Source: CAVVJA01 sp963801715 (GTDB lineage: Bacteria; Actinomycetota; Actinomycetes; Mycobacteriales; Jatrophihabitantaceae). Taken from it: 64,000 nucleotides of DNA. This document shows positions 17,254 to 26,065 of this stretch, in pieces (positions within the stretch are counted from its first letter, which is position 1; the number at the start of each line of letters is the position of its first letter). The notes beneath the pieces are model-generated. The model made no database searches and had not been told where the DNA came from. It was given only the letters and a program-made list of their open reading frames with translations. The position numbers and the translations under genes are program-made. The DNA lies in the NCBI GenBank assembly GCA_963801715.1, contig CAWDGB010000010.1:186001-250000 (forward strand). The letters are read 5' to 3'.

Positions 17254-17292
17254 TGTGTGCGCACGCACACAGTGATAGCGTGCGCACACACA
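17254..17292. promoter_or_regulatory. Double palindrome, likely MarR operator
   Basis: TGTGTGCG-CA-CGCACACA (17254-17271) is a perfect 8+2+8 palindrome. The complement of 17278-17292 begins with an almost identical TGTGTGTGCGCACGC, so the region holds two inverted copies, between the divergent marR and azoreductase genes. Confidence 0.7.
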
Positions 17293-17324
17293 TACTTGTG
17301 GGAGTGCGGCTCGTGGAGGTCACC

Positions 17325-17960
17325 GTGTTGAAGCTGTTGCATATATCTGCGTCACCGAGAGGAGCCGCATCCGAATCACTGGCGATCGCGGCGACGTTCC
17401 TCGAAACGTTCATCGACATCCGTCCGGATACCACCATCGAGCACTGGGACTTGTGGGATGGCACGCTTCCGCCCTTCGGCACAGCGGCGGCTCGCGCGAA
17501 GATGTCCATCTTCGCGGGACAGGAGCCGGCCGGGGAGCAGGCCGCTGCCTGGGCGGCGGTCCACCAAACGTTCGAGCGTTTCGCCGCGGCCGACTGCTAC
17601 CTCTTCAGCGTGCCGATGTGGAATCACGGCGTTCCGTACATCCTCAAGCAATTCATCGACGTCGTGAGTCAGCCCGGCCTGGTCTTTGGATTCGATGTCA
17701 ACACCGGGTACACCGGCCTGGTCACCGGCAAGAAGGCCGTTGTCGTCTACACCAGCGCCGTGTATGGCGAAGATCGTGGGCCGCAGTTCGGTGTGGACTT
17801 CCAGGCGCCGTACTTCAACGACTGGCTGCGCTGGGCCGGGATCACCGATATCGAGCAAATCACCTTCCGGCCGAATCTTGCCGTCGACGATCCGGATCCG
17901 GGTCGGCATGCGGCTCATGCCGCCGCCCGCGACGCGGCCAAGACCCTCGCGGCCGGGTAA
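17325..17960 (+). CDS. azoR: FMN-dependent NADH-azoreductase / quinone reductase
   Basis: 211 residues from GTG 17325, selected for GTGGAGGTCACC just upstream. The flavodoxin-like fold starts LLHISASPRGAASESLAIA, with FMN phosphate contacts at S-P-R-G..S. The central FSVPMWNHGVPYILKQFIDVV is diagnostic for AzoR, and the isoalloxazine contact appears in TGLVTGKKAVVVYTSAVYG. The enzyme reduces quinones and azo dyes with two electrons in the cytoplasm. It is divergent from the marR-type gene and presumably its target. Confidence 0.9.
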   Translation: MLKLLHISASPRGAASESLAIAATFLETFIDIRPDTTIEHWDLWDGTLPPFGTAAARAKMSIFAGQEPAGEQAAAWAAVHQTFERFAAADCYLFSVPMWNHGVPYILKQFIDVVSQPGLVFGFDVNTGYTGLVTGKKAVVVYTSAVYGEDRGPQFGVDFQAPYFNDWLRWAGITDIEQITFRPNLAVDDPDPGRHAAHAAARDAAKTLAAG

Positions 17961-17982
17961 CCCGAGATAGCGCTCTCAGTCG

Positions 17983-18027
17983 TGATCTTGGACTTGATGC
18001 CAAATAGCGGCGATAAGTCCAAGATCA
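17983..18027. repeat. Palindromic intergenic element, copy 1
   Basis: Arms TGATCTTGGACTT (17983-17995) and AAGTCCAAGATCA (18015-18027) are perfect complements around a 19-bp centre. A second copy with nearly the same arms and centre lies at 39852-39900. This one sits between the convergent azoR and iclR genes and could also act as a terminator. Confidence 0.85.
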
Positions 18028-18046
18028 TCTCGGTGGAGAAGTCGGC

Positions 18047-18883
18047 TCAGGCACCGATCTCGCTGGCGCTGTCGACCGGGCTGGGCGCGCCGAGCTCCGC
18101 GCCGATCTGACGGGCCGCTTCGTGCAGCATCGGCGCCGCACGCGCAACCACGTCGTCTGTCATACGCGTGAGCGGTCCGGACATCGACAGCGCCATCGGC
18201 CGGGGGGCGCCGGGCACGGACACCGCCACGCAACGCACCCCGACCTCCTGCTCACCGTCATCGACGGCGTACCCGTGCTGGCGGGTCCGCTCGAGGTCAG
18301 CGAGGAACTCGGCCGGCGTAGTGATCGTGTGTTCCGTGCGGCGCGGCATGCCCGTGCGCTGCAAGAGAGCGCGCACGTCCCGCTCGGTTCGATCGGCGAG
18401 GATCGCCTTGCCGACGGCGGTGGTGTGCGGCATAGTGCGCCGGCCGACCTCGGTGAACATGCGCATGAAGTTGTTGGACGGCTGAACCTGCGCGACATAG
18501 ACGATCTCGTCGCCGTCGAGCACGGCGAGGTTGACCGACTCACCGAGGGCGTCGACGACAGTGGTCATGTACGGGGTGGCGATCGTACCCACGAGTTTGG
18601 TGCTGGATTCGGCCAGCCGCATCAGCCGCGGACCGAGCGAGTACTGCCGAGACGGCTCTTGCCGGACGTAGCCGAGGTCGACCAGAGTGCGCACCAGCCG
18701 GTGGATCGTCGCGAGCGGCAGCTTCGCTTCGGCGGCGAGCTGCGACAGCCCGATGATGCCGCCCGCGTCAGCCATGATCTCGAGAATCGCGAATGCCCGA
18801 TCGAGCGACTGCACCCCCCCTCGGGCGCGACTACTGGGGTCGGGCACGACGTCAGCGGACACAGGCTCTCCGGATTGGGGCAC
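18047..18883 (-). CDS. IclR-family regulator of the purine cluster (AllR-like)
   Basis: 278 residues. The winged helix is at residues ~22-85 (VQSLDRAFAILEIMADAGG, LSQLAAEAKLPLATIHRLVRTL), and the IclR effector domain follows, with the typical GRRTMPHTTAVGKAILAD and DDGEQEVGVRCVAVSV. The gene closes the minus-strand purine cluster. Its own promoter carries a perfect TTCCGTTATGCGGAA box plus a half-box, and the same paired boxes precede xdhA, uaZ and the aldolase gene, so it very likely regulates all four, including itself. E. coli AllR responds to allantoin and glyoxylate; the ligand here is not known. Confidence 0.9.
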   Translation of the reverse strand: MPQSGEPVSADVVPDPSSRARGGVQSLDRAFAILEIMADAGGIIGLSQLAAEAKLPLATIHRLVRTLVDLGYVRQEPSRQYSLGPRLMRLAESSTKLVGTIATPYMTTVVDALGESVNLAVLDGDEIVYVAQVQPSNNFMRMFTEVGRRTMPHTTAVGKAILADRTERDVRALLQRTGMPRRTEHTITTPAEFLADLERTRQHGYAVDDGEQEVGVRCVAVSVPGAPRPMALSMSGPLTRMTDDVVARAAPMLHEAARQIGAELGAPSPVDSASEIGA

Positions 18884-18914
18884 GGCCGGCTTTCCGGGTT
18901 GGGATGCGGCCTCG

Positions 18915-18950
18915 AATCACTCTACGGTATCACCCTTCCGCATAACGGAA
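18915..18950 (-). promoter_or_regulatory. IclR box pair upstream of iclR
   Basis: Read on the minus strand: TTCCGTTATGCGGAA (18950-18936, perfect palindrome), 6 bp, then TACCGTAGAGTGATT (18929-18915, only the left half conserved). It lies in the 78-bp gap between guaD and iclR, showing that iclR has its own, probably autoregulated, promoter. Confidence 0.75.
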
Positions 18951-18961
18951 AGCGAAGGGGA

Positions 18962-20275
18962 TCATGCCGCGCCAATTTCGTCAGTATGCACCGGGTCCCC
19001 GACGTCCACCCCGTCGATCCACACGCGAGCCACGTCGGACGACGTCGCTAGTGCGAAGGTCTTCGCGAGGGCGTCATCGGCTCCGTTGGCATGCCGGAGA
19101 ACCCGCCTCAGGGTCCCACCGTCATCCGGGTGCAGCCACATCGCGTCGAAGCGCTTGCCCGGGCTCAGATCACCGATCTGGTCATCGAGCTCCAGCGCGG
19201 CTGCGCCCGCGGCGGTGGCGAGGTACAGCAGGTGGGCTGCGTCCAACGGAACTCCGTCGGCGCCTCGCAGTTGCTGCACAAAGTAGGCCTGCAAACCTTC
19301 CTTGAACAGCGAGAATCCCGTGCCGGCGCCGACATCGCTGCCGAGCGCAACCCGCACCCCAGCCGTTAGATGGCGGTCGAGGGGAAACAGTCCGCTGCCC
19401 AACGCCGCGTTGCTCGTCGGGCAGTGCGCAACCGACGAACCCATCGCGGCCAGCCGGGCGAGCTCGCCATGGGTGGGGTGCACGTTGTGGGCAAGCACGG
19501 TGCGGGGACCGACGAGTTTGTGCCGGTCGTAACTGTCGAGGTAGCTGGTGGCTTGGCATAGCTCCCGGACGGCGATGATCTCAGCCGGATTCTCGTTGAT
19601 GTGCGTCGTGACCCAACTGCCGTCGATGTCACGATGGAGAGCGGCGCAGGCGTCGAGTAAGTCGTCGGAGCATGACAGCGCGAACCGGGGGATAACCGCA
19701 TACCGGGCGCGGCCGACGCCGTGCCACCTTTCCGCAAGCGTCCGTCCCTCGTCATAGGCAATGACCGCGTGCGTGTGCAGGTCATCGCGCAGCATCCTGT
19801 CGCTCACAACGAGGCCGCTCGTGATGCGGAGCCCGACATCCGCCGCGGCCTGGAACAGAGCATCGACAGCTTTCGCGAAGTGTGACCCGAACACCAATGC
19901 CGTTGTCGTGCCGGCGTCGATCAGGCCAGCGACGAACTCCCGGGCGATGGTGCGGGCGTAGCCGAGGTCGGCTAAGCGCGCCTCCTCCGGTAACGCGCAC
20001 TGTTGGAGCCAGTCCAGCAGCGGCAGGCCCAGCCCCCCGATGGCCCGCAGTTGTGGGTAGTGGACGTGCATGTCGATGAAGCCGGGGAGCAACAAACCGT
20101 CAGTCAGGTCGACGACCGCCTCGGCGGGATGCCGCGCCCGCAGTTGCGCGAACGAGCCTCTCTCGACGATCGCCCCATCGACGACGAGGAGGCCGCCGTC
20201 GTCATCCGCTCGTAGCCCGGCTCCGGTGAACGGGTCGTCGGGCGTGTCGAGAATACGGGCGTGGTACAGGGTCAT
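18962..20275 (-). CDS. guaD: Guanine deaminase (amidohydrolase family)
   Basis: 437 residues from ATG 20275, which overlaps the xdhC stop in ATGA. It converts guanine to xanthine, feeding xanthine dehydrogenase. Metal-binding motifs are present: DMHVHYPQ near residue 68, TTHINEN, VLAHNVHPTHGEL and ALGSDVGAGTGFS. HYPQ after the HxH pair and the D-V-G-A-G loop are guanine-deaminase features rather than those of 8-oxoguanine or chlorohydrolase relatives. Last enzyme gene of the xdh operon, before iclR. Confidence 0.9.
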   Translation of the reverse strand: MTLYHARILDTPDDPFTGAGLRADDDGGLLVVDGAIVERGSFAQLRARHPAEAVVDLTDGLLLPGFIDMHVHYPQLRAIGGLGLPLLDWLQQCALPEEARLADLGYARTIAREFVAGLIDAGTTTALVFGSHFAKAVDALFQAAADVGLRITSGLVVSDRMLRDDLHTHAVIAYDEGRTLAERWHGVGRARYAVIPRFALSCSDDLLDACAALHRDIDGSWVTTHINENPAEIIAVRELCQATSYLDSYDRHKLVGPRTVLAHNVHPTHGELARLAAMGSSVAHCPTSNAALGSGLFPLDRHLTAGVRVALGSDVGAGTGFSLFKEGLQAYFVQQLRGADGVPLDAAHLLYLATAAGAAALELDDQIGDLSPGKRFDAMWLHPDDGGTLRRVLRHANGADDALAKTFALATSSDVARVWIDGVDVGDPVHTDEIGAA

Positions 20276-21118
20276 CTGGCCGCGTCCGGCCCGACCGCGG
20301 CGGTGACGTGCTCGCGCTCGAAGGCGCGCAGCAGGCTCGCGGCCACGCTCACCGCGATCGTGGCTGGGTCTTTTCCAGCGATCTCGGCAAGTCCGATCGG
20401 TGTGCTGATCCGCCCGATGGCCTCGGGCGAGTGGCCATCGTCCGCCAGTCGATGGCGGAACCGGGCCCACTTGCCGGCGGACCCGATCAGTCCGATCGAG
20501 CCGAACTCTCCCTCTCGCAGAACCGCATCACACAGCGCGGCGTCCTCGGCATGATCGTGAGTCATGATCAGCACATGGGTGCCCGGAGGCAATTCGCCGA
20601 GCACGATCTCCGGCAGCAGCGGCACTTGGTGCACGTGCACCTGGGCCAGTGCGTCCGCGAGCACCGACAATCGCTCCTGCGACAGCTGCTCGGGACGGGT
20701 GTCGATCAGGTGCAGTTCGATGTCCTGGCGGGCCAGGATCCGCGCCAGCTCCATGCCGACATGACCTAGCGCCGAAGATGGCCACCGCGGGCACTACGGG
20801 CAGCGGTTCAAGTAACACCGTGACCTTGCCGCCGCAGCACTGGACGCCGTGCTGGTAGGGCGCCTTGTCCGACAGAGCGACGCTTTGCAGCTCCGGTCTA
20901 GTGGCAGCACTCGCGATAAGCTCCCGCGCGCGATCGATGGCGAGGGCCTCAATGTTCCCGCCGCCGATCGAGCCCCAGGTGTCGGTGGCGCCGACGACCA
21001 GCTTGGCGCCGGCGTCACGCGGTGCATGGCCCGACACAGTGGCCAGCGTGACCAGCACGCCGGGCTCCCGCGCCGCTCGTAGGCGGCGCACCGATTCGAT
21101 CCAGTGTTGGTCAGGCAT
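20272..21118 (-). pseudogene. xdhC: XdhC, xanthine dehydrogenase maturation factor, with an apparent 1-base frameshift
   Basis: XdhC inserts the sulfurated molybdenum cofactor into XdhB. The N-terminal half starts at ATG 21118 (8-bp overlap with the xdhB stop) and carries GVLVTLATVSGHAPRDAGAK and SIGGGNIEALA, plus a Cys pair (QCCGGK). The Rossmann half continues in another frame from MELARILARQDIELHLIDTR to the stop at 20272. The break is at about 20767: the frame reads FGA then an extra A where FGAGHVGMELAR would be expected, so removing one base restores a full-length protein. No other damage is visible, so a sequencing error or very recent mutation is plausible. Confidence 0.85.
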
Positions 21119-23555
21119 GGCTGAGCGCGTCTTGAACTTGTTCCGACTCCGGCCGGAACGGCCGAGCCCCGACGGGCTGCGGGGGGACGGCCCCAGGCGA
21201 ACCCTCGTCGACATGACCGTGTTCGTGGGCAGCGCGGGCCTGCTCCACCGCCCAGTACACGGCCTCGGGCGTAGCCGGCGACGCGAGGTCGACGCTCGTC
21301 CCGGGCGGCCCGAAGGCCGCGGCCGACTGCCGCAGCGCCTCGCGCACCGAGAAGGCGAGCATCAACGGAGGCTCGCCGACCGCCTTCGAGCCGTACACGG
21401 CACCGTCTTCGGTGGCGTTCTCGAGCAGCGTGACGTTGAAGACCTCCGGCATCTCCGAGAAGCTCGGCAGCTTGTAGGTGCTGGCCGCCTGTGTCGTCAG
21501 CCGACCGCGGCCCGGGCCGTCCCCGATATCCCATCGCAGATCTTCAAGGGTGAGCCAGCCGGCACCCTGGACGAAGCCGCCCTCGATCTGGCCGAGGTCG
21601 ACGAGCGGGGAGAGGCTGTCTCCGACGTCGTGGACGATGTCGACCCGCAGTGTGCGGTACGCACCGGTGAAGCCGTCGACCTCAACCTCGGTCGCGGCCG
21701 CCCCGTACGCGAAGTACTTGAAGGGCGACCCTTGCATGATCGAGGAGTCCCAGTGCAACCCCTCGGTGCGGTAGTAGCCGGCGGCAAACAGTTGGACGCG
21801 CTGGAAGTAGGCGGTCCGGACGAGCTCCTCCCAGGTCACCTCCCGAGTCGCGTTGCCCAGGCCCCGCGCGACGCCGTCGACGATCCGTACGTCGGAGGGA
21901 TTCGTGCCGATCTGGATCGCCGCGACCTGGACCAGCCGGGACCGGATCTGCTCGCAGGCATTCTTGACCGCGCCGCCGTTGAGGTCGGCCCCGGAACTCG
22001 CGGCAGTCGCGGACGTGTTGGGCACCTTGTCCGTGCGCGTGGGAGCCAGCCGGACCCAGCGCAGCGGGATACCGAGCGTCGTGGCCGCGACCTGGAGCAT
22101 CTTGGTGTGCAACCCCTGGCCCATTTCGGTGCCGCCATGGTTGATCAGCACGGAGCCGTCCTTGTAGACGTGCACGAGCGCGCCGCCCTGATTGAACGCC
22201 GTGAGGTTGAACGAGATCCCGAACTTGACCGGCGTCATGGCCAGGGCCCGTTTGACATGCTGGTGGGTGCGGTTGTATTCGGCGATCTCGTCCGCCCGCC
22301 GCGCGATGTCGGCGCTGTCGAGCACCTGCTGCCAGATCGTGGCGACCCGCTCAGGGTGCCGAACCGGTTGGCCGTACGGGGTGGTCTGGCCAGCTTGGTA
22401 GAAGTTGCGGCGTCGCAGCTCGGCCGGGTCGACGCCGAGCAGGGGGGCGCATCGACCGAGGATGTCCTCGATCACGAGCATGCCCTGCGGGCCGCCGAAG
22501 CCGCGGAACGCGGTCTGCGATGTCTTGTTCGTCTTGGCGATCCGCCCGTTCACGCGCACGTTCGGGATCCAGTAGGCGTTGTCGATGTGGCACATGGCTC
22601 GGGCGAGCACCGGCTCGGATAGGTCGAGGCTCCATCCGCCGTCAGCGGTGAGGGTCGCGTCCAGGCCCTGGAGCCGCCCGTCCTCGTCGAAGCCCACGCG
22701 CCAGTCTGCGTGAAACCCGTGCCGTTTGCCGGACATCGTGAGGTCTTGCGTTCGGGTCAGCCGAAGCCGTACGGGTCGCCCGGTCAGGGTCGCGCCGAGC
22801 GCAGCGATCGCGGCGAAGCCGTGTGGTTGCATCTCCTTGCCGCCGAACCCGCCACCCATGCGCAGGCATTGGACGGTGACTTCGTGGTTGTGCCGGCCGA
22901 GCACATGCGCCACGATCTCCTGCGTTTCGGATGGGTGCTGCGTGCTGCTTTGCACGAAGATCTGCCCGGCCTCATCGACCATCGCCAGCGCGGCGTGGGT
23001 TTCGAGGTAGAAATGCTCCTGGCCGGAGAATTCGAACTGCCCGCTGAAGACGTGCGCACTGTCCGCCAGCGCGGATTCGACGTCGCCCCGCTCCATGTGC
23101 GGCTGCGCGCCCTGGAAGGCGCCGGCGGCGATCGCCTCTCCCACGGTCACGAACGACGGCAGCGGCGCTACGTCCACCTGGACGGCGGCAGCTCCGAGGC
23201 GAGCCGCCTCCAAGGTTTCGCCCAGCACCCAGCACACCGCGTGGCCGTAGAACATGATCTCGTCCGGGAACAAGGGCTCGTCGTGCTTGACGCCGGCGTC
23301 GTTGACCCCGGGAATATCCGCGGCGGTCAGCACCCGTACCACACCGGGAACGAGCAACGCCGGTTCGGTGCGCAGCGCAGTGACCCGGGCGTGCGCATGC
23401 ATGACCTGGACCGGGTAGGCATGCAGCACATCCTTTGTGCGCAACACCAGGTCGTCGGTGTAGAGCGCGTCTCCCGTGACATGCAACGCGGCGCTCTCGT
23501 GCGGGATCGTGAGGCCGACCGTGGCCCGCTCCGGACGCTCTGAGAGGGCGCTCAT
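21111..23555 (-). CDS. xdhB: Xanthine dehydrogenase, molybdopterin-binding subunit
   Basis: 814 residues from ATG 23555. This subunit oxidises hypoxanthine and xanthine to urate at the molybdenum centre. Cofactor contacts are seen in RMGGGFGGKEMQPHGFAAIA, TAFRGFGGPQGM and the catalytic-Glu region GSKAVGEPPLMLAFSVREAL near residue 745. The substrate-channel Arg region is in the FRGFGGPQ stretch. The small subunit gene lies 46 bp upstream and xdhC overlaps downstream, the usual XdhABC order. Electrons pass to the iron-sulfur/FAD subunit XdhA. Confidence 0.93.
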   Translation of the reverse strand: MSALSERPERATVGLTIPHESAALHVTGDALYTDDLVLRTKDVLHAYPVQVMHAHARVTALRTEPALLVPGVVRVLTAADIPGVNDAGVKHDEPLFPDEIMFYGHAVCWVLGETLEAARLGAAAVQVDVAPLPSFVTVGEAIAAGAFQGAQPHMERGDVESALADSAHVFSGQFEFSGQEHFYLETHAALAMVDEAGQIFVQSSTQHPSETQEIVAHVLGRHNHEVTVQCLRMGGGFGGKEMQPHGFAAIAALGATLTGRPVRLRLTRTQDLTMSGKRHGFHADWRVGFDEDGRLQGLDATLTADGGWSLDLSEPVLARAMCHIDNAYWIPNVRVNGRIAKTNKTSQTAFRGFGGPQGMLVIEDILGRCAPLLGVDPAELRRRNFYQAGQTTPYGQPVRHPERVATIWQQVLDSADIARRADEIAEYNRTHQHVKRALAMTPVKFGISFNLTAFNQGGALVHVYKDGSVLINHGGTEMGQGLHTKMLQVAATTLGIPLRWVRLAPTRTDKVPNTSATAASSGADLNGGAVKNACEQIRSRLVQVAAIQIGTNPSDVRIVDGVARGLGNATREVTWEELVRTAYFQRVQLFAAGYYRTEGLHWDSSIMQGSPFKYFAYGAAATEVEVDGFTGAYRTLRVDIVHDVGDSLSPLVDLGQIEGGFVQGAGWLTLEDLRWDIGDGPGRGRLTTQAASTYKLPSFSEMPEVFNVTLLENATEDGAVYGSKAVGEPPLMLAFSVREALRQSAAAFGPPGTSVDLASPATPEAVYWAVEQARAAHEHGHVDEGSPGAVPPQPVGARPFRPESEQVQDALSHA

Positions 23556-23601
23556 CGGACGTCTCCGAGCGGGCTCTTCGAGTGGTCGTATGCGGCGATG
23601 G

Positions 23602-25116
23602 TCATAGCGGCCTCCTCCCGTCCGGTGCGGGGTACTCGGCGTACAGCTTGGGCAGGCTCTGGCCCAGCATCTCGACCCGGAACGCGGCACTGGCCCGATG
23701 GTCGTCGATGGGGGTGCCCTCGCGGCGGAGCAAGGCGCCGGCCTCATGCGCGGTCGCGACGGTCCACGGCTGACCTTCCAGCGCCGCCTCGGTCTCCAAC
23801 GCGCGGATCGGCATCGCGGCCACTCCGCCGAGCCCGATCCTGGCCTTGCGAACGACGGTGCCCTCCACCTCGAGCGCGAAGGCCATAGCGACGCTGGAAA
23901 TGTCGTCGAACCGGCGCTTGGCGATCTTGTGGAATGCCACTAGCGGGGCGAGGGGCAACGGAATCCGGATGGCCCGGATGAGTTCGTCCCGCCGGCACAC
24001 ACTCTGCCGGTAGCCGGTGAAGTAGTCGGCGAGGGCGACCTCGCGCTCGCCATCTGCATCAGCCAGCAGGAGCCGCGCCTCGAGGGCGAGCAGGGCCGGC
24101 GGCATGTCACCGATGGGCGAGCCGGTTCCGATGTTTCCGCCGATCGTCGCGCCGTTGCGGATGAGACGAGAGGCGAACTGAGGGAATACTTCCGCGAGCA
24201 GCGGCACCCGGCCGGCCAGCCGTCGCTCGATCTCGGTGAGGGTGAGGGCGGCACCGATCTCGACTGCATCCGGGTCGACCCGCAGTTCGCGCAGTTCGGC
24301 CAACCGGTCTACCGCGACCACCGTCGATGCGCGGGCACCGCGGATATTCACCTCGACGCCCCAGTCGGTGCATCCCGCGACGACGGTGGCGTCGGGGTCC
24401 TCCCGCAGCCGCCGAAGCGCCGCGGCGAGCGTCGCTGGGCGCACGAACTCCCGACCGTCGTGCTGCAGTACGGTCGCGGATGGGCCAGGCGCCGGCTGGC
24501 CGCGCCGTACGGCGAAGGGATCGTCGGCGGGGGGTGCGTCCAACGCGTATGCGGCATCGCGGATCGGCCGATAGCCGGTGCATCGGCACAAGTTGCCGCT
24601 CAACGCGTGGATGTCGAATCCGTTCGGGCCGTGCTCGCCATTGGCGTGCGACTGCGGCCGACGATCCGCCCGGTAGTACTCAGCCGCCATGCTGCAGATG
24701 AAGCCAGGTGTGCAGTACCCACACTGCGAGCCGCCTCGCAGGGCCATCTCGCGCTGGACCGGATGCAGCGCGGCTGGGCGACCCAACCCTTCGGCGGTCA
24801 CGAGCTCCTGGCCGTCGAACGCGGCGATGGGAACCAGGCAGGCGTTGATGGCCACCCATTCTGTGGCCTCGGCTGCGTCGAGTGCGGGCCGGGCGACAAG
24901 CACTGAGCAGGCGCCGCATTCGCCTTCCGCGCAGCCCTCTTTGCACCCGGTGAGTCCGCGATCGCGCAACCAGTCGAGTGCCGTCGTGTGGGTTGGCACG
25001 CCCTCGAGCGAGGCGCTGTGCCCGTTGACCGTGATCCCCGGCGCCACCATCACCAGCTCCTGTCCGCCGTCAACCGGCCGGCCCACGCCACGCCGGATCG
25101 ATTCCGTCGTGGGCAT
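23602..25116 (-). CDS. xdhA: Xanthine dehydrogenase, iron-sulfur and FAD subunit
   Basis: 504 residues. The plant-type [2Fe-2S] domain has GCKEGCAEGECGACSVL near residue 58, the second cluster domain has QCGYCTPGF and LCRCTGYRPI, and the FAD domain (~215-500) has VVAGCTDWGVEVN and RNGATIGGNIGTGSPIGD. A later start at Met23 is possible. First gene of xdhABC-guaD; the paired IclR boxes lie 76-111 bp before the start, giving this operon its own promoter downstream of allE. Confidence 0.93.
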   Translation of the reverse strand: MPTTESIRRGVGRPVDGGQELVMVAPGITVNGHSASLEGVPTHTTALDWLRDRGLTGCKEGCAEGECGACSVLVARPALDAAEATEWVAINACLVPIAAFDGQELVTAEGLGRPAALHPVQREMALRGGSQCGYCTPGFICSMAAEYYRADRRPQSHANGEHGPNGFDIHALSGNLCRCTGYRPIRDAAYALDAPPADDPFAVRRGQPAPGPSATVLQHDGREFVRPATLAAALRRLREDPDATVVAGCTDWGVEVNIRGARASTVVAVDRLAELRELRVDPDAVEIGAALTLTEIERRLAGRVPLLAEVFPQFASRLIRNGATIGGNIGTGSPIGDMPPALLALEARLLLADADGEREVALADYFTGYRQSVCRRDELIRAIRIPLPLAPLVAFHKIAKRRFDDISSVAMAFALEVEGTVVRKARIGLGGVAAMPIRALETEAALEGQPWTVATAHEAGALLRREGTPIDDHRASAAFRVEMLGQSLPKLYAEYPAPDGRRPL

Positions 25117-25191
25117 GGTTGGCGGCGCGAGCGGGGCGGCTGGTTATCCATGCCGAACAGCGCGCCGGGCTGGTGCGACTCTACAAGCCGG

Positions 25192-25227
25192 ATCAGATTT
25201 TCGGAAGAGTTTTTCCGCATAGCGCAC
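25192..25227 (-). promoter_or_regulatory. IclR box pair upstream of xdhA
   Basis: Minus strand: GTGCGCTATGCGGAA (25227-25213), 6 bp, TTCCGAAAATCTGAT (25206-25192). The inner halves match TTCCG/CGGAA exactly and the outer halves match partially. The spacing equals that at the iclR, uaZ and aldolase promoters. Confidence 0.65.
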
Positions 25228-25234
25228 CAACCTC

Positions 25235-26065
25235 TCAGACAAGCTGCCGGCTGAGTGACGCGTGGCGGTTCACGTCCTTGTACAGCAAGTATCGGAAACG
25301 ACCCGGGCCGCCGGCATAACACGCCTGCGGACAAAACGCCCGCAGCCACATGAAGTCGCCGGCCTCCACCTCGACCCAATCGCGGTTGAGCAGGTAGACG
25401 GCCTTGCCTTCGAGCACATACAGCCCATGCTCCATGACGTGCGTCTCCGGAAACGTGATCGCGCCGCCTGGGAGGAAGTTGACGAGGTTTACGTGCATGT
25501 CGTGCCGCACGTCGGCCGGATCGACGAAGCGCGTCGTGGTCCACGCTCCGTTCGTGCCGGGCATCGGGATCGGTGTTATCTCGCGCTCGTTCGTCACGAA
25601 CGGCGCCGGAGTCTGAAGTCCATCCACGCGTTGGTAGGCCTTGCGGATCCAGTGGAACCGGGCCGGGTCGTCCTGCCGGTTGCGGAGTGTCCACGCTGCA
25701 CCTGGTGGGAGATATGCATACCCACCAGGGCCGAGCTCATGGGCCTCGCTCTCGATCGTCAGCTGCAGCCCACCCTCGACGACGAAAAGCACGGCCTCGG
25801 CGATCGGGTCGGTCTCCGGCTGCTCGCTGCCTCCGCCCGAACTCACCTCGACGATGTACTGGGAGAACGTCTCGGCGAACCCCGACAACGGCCGCGCGAT
25901 AACCCACAGCCGGGTGTGCTCCCAGAACGGTAGGTAGCTAGTGACAATGTCGCGCATGGTTCCGCGGGGCAGCACCGCATACGCCTCGGTGAAAACCGCC
26001 CGGTCAGTGGTCAGCTCAGTCTGGCCGGGCAGGCCACCCGTCGGAGCGTAGTAGCTCGATGTCAT
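25235..26065 (-). CDS. allE: (S)-ureidoglycine aminohydrolase
   Basis: 276 residues, a bicupin. It hydrolyses (S)-ureidoglycine to (S)-ureidoglycolate and ammonia with Mn. The first cupin spans ~45-140 (FVVEGGLQLTIESEAHELGPGGYAYLPPG), and the second, metal-binding one is MHVNLVNFLPGGAITFPE followed by THVMEHGLYVLEGKAVYLL, with the His/Glu ligands typical of AllE. The start overlaps the allB stop (ATGA). Its presence shows the ureide route through ureidoglycine, so an allantoate amidohydrolase should exist elsewhere in the genome. Confidence 0.92.
   Translation of the reverse strand: MTSSYYAPTGGLPGQTELTTDRAVFTEAYAVLPRGTMRDIVTSYLPFWEHTRLWVIARPLSGFAETFSQYIVEVSSGGGSEQPETDPIAEAVLFVVEGGLQLTIESEAHELGPGGYAYLPPGAAWTLRNRQDDPARFHWIRKAYQRVDGLQTPAPFVTNEREITPIPMPGTNGAWTTTRFVDPADVRHDMHVNLVNFLPGGAITFPETHVMEHGLYVLEGKAVYLLNRDWVEVEAGDFMWLRAFCPQACYAGGPGRFRYLLYKDVNRHASLSRQLV

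Noticed and set aside
20865..22622. A 585-codon open frame opposite xdhB and xdhC
   Set aside because: It lies entirely opposite conserved xanthine dehydrogenase genes and shows no family signature.
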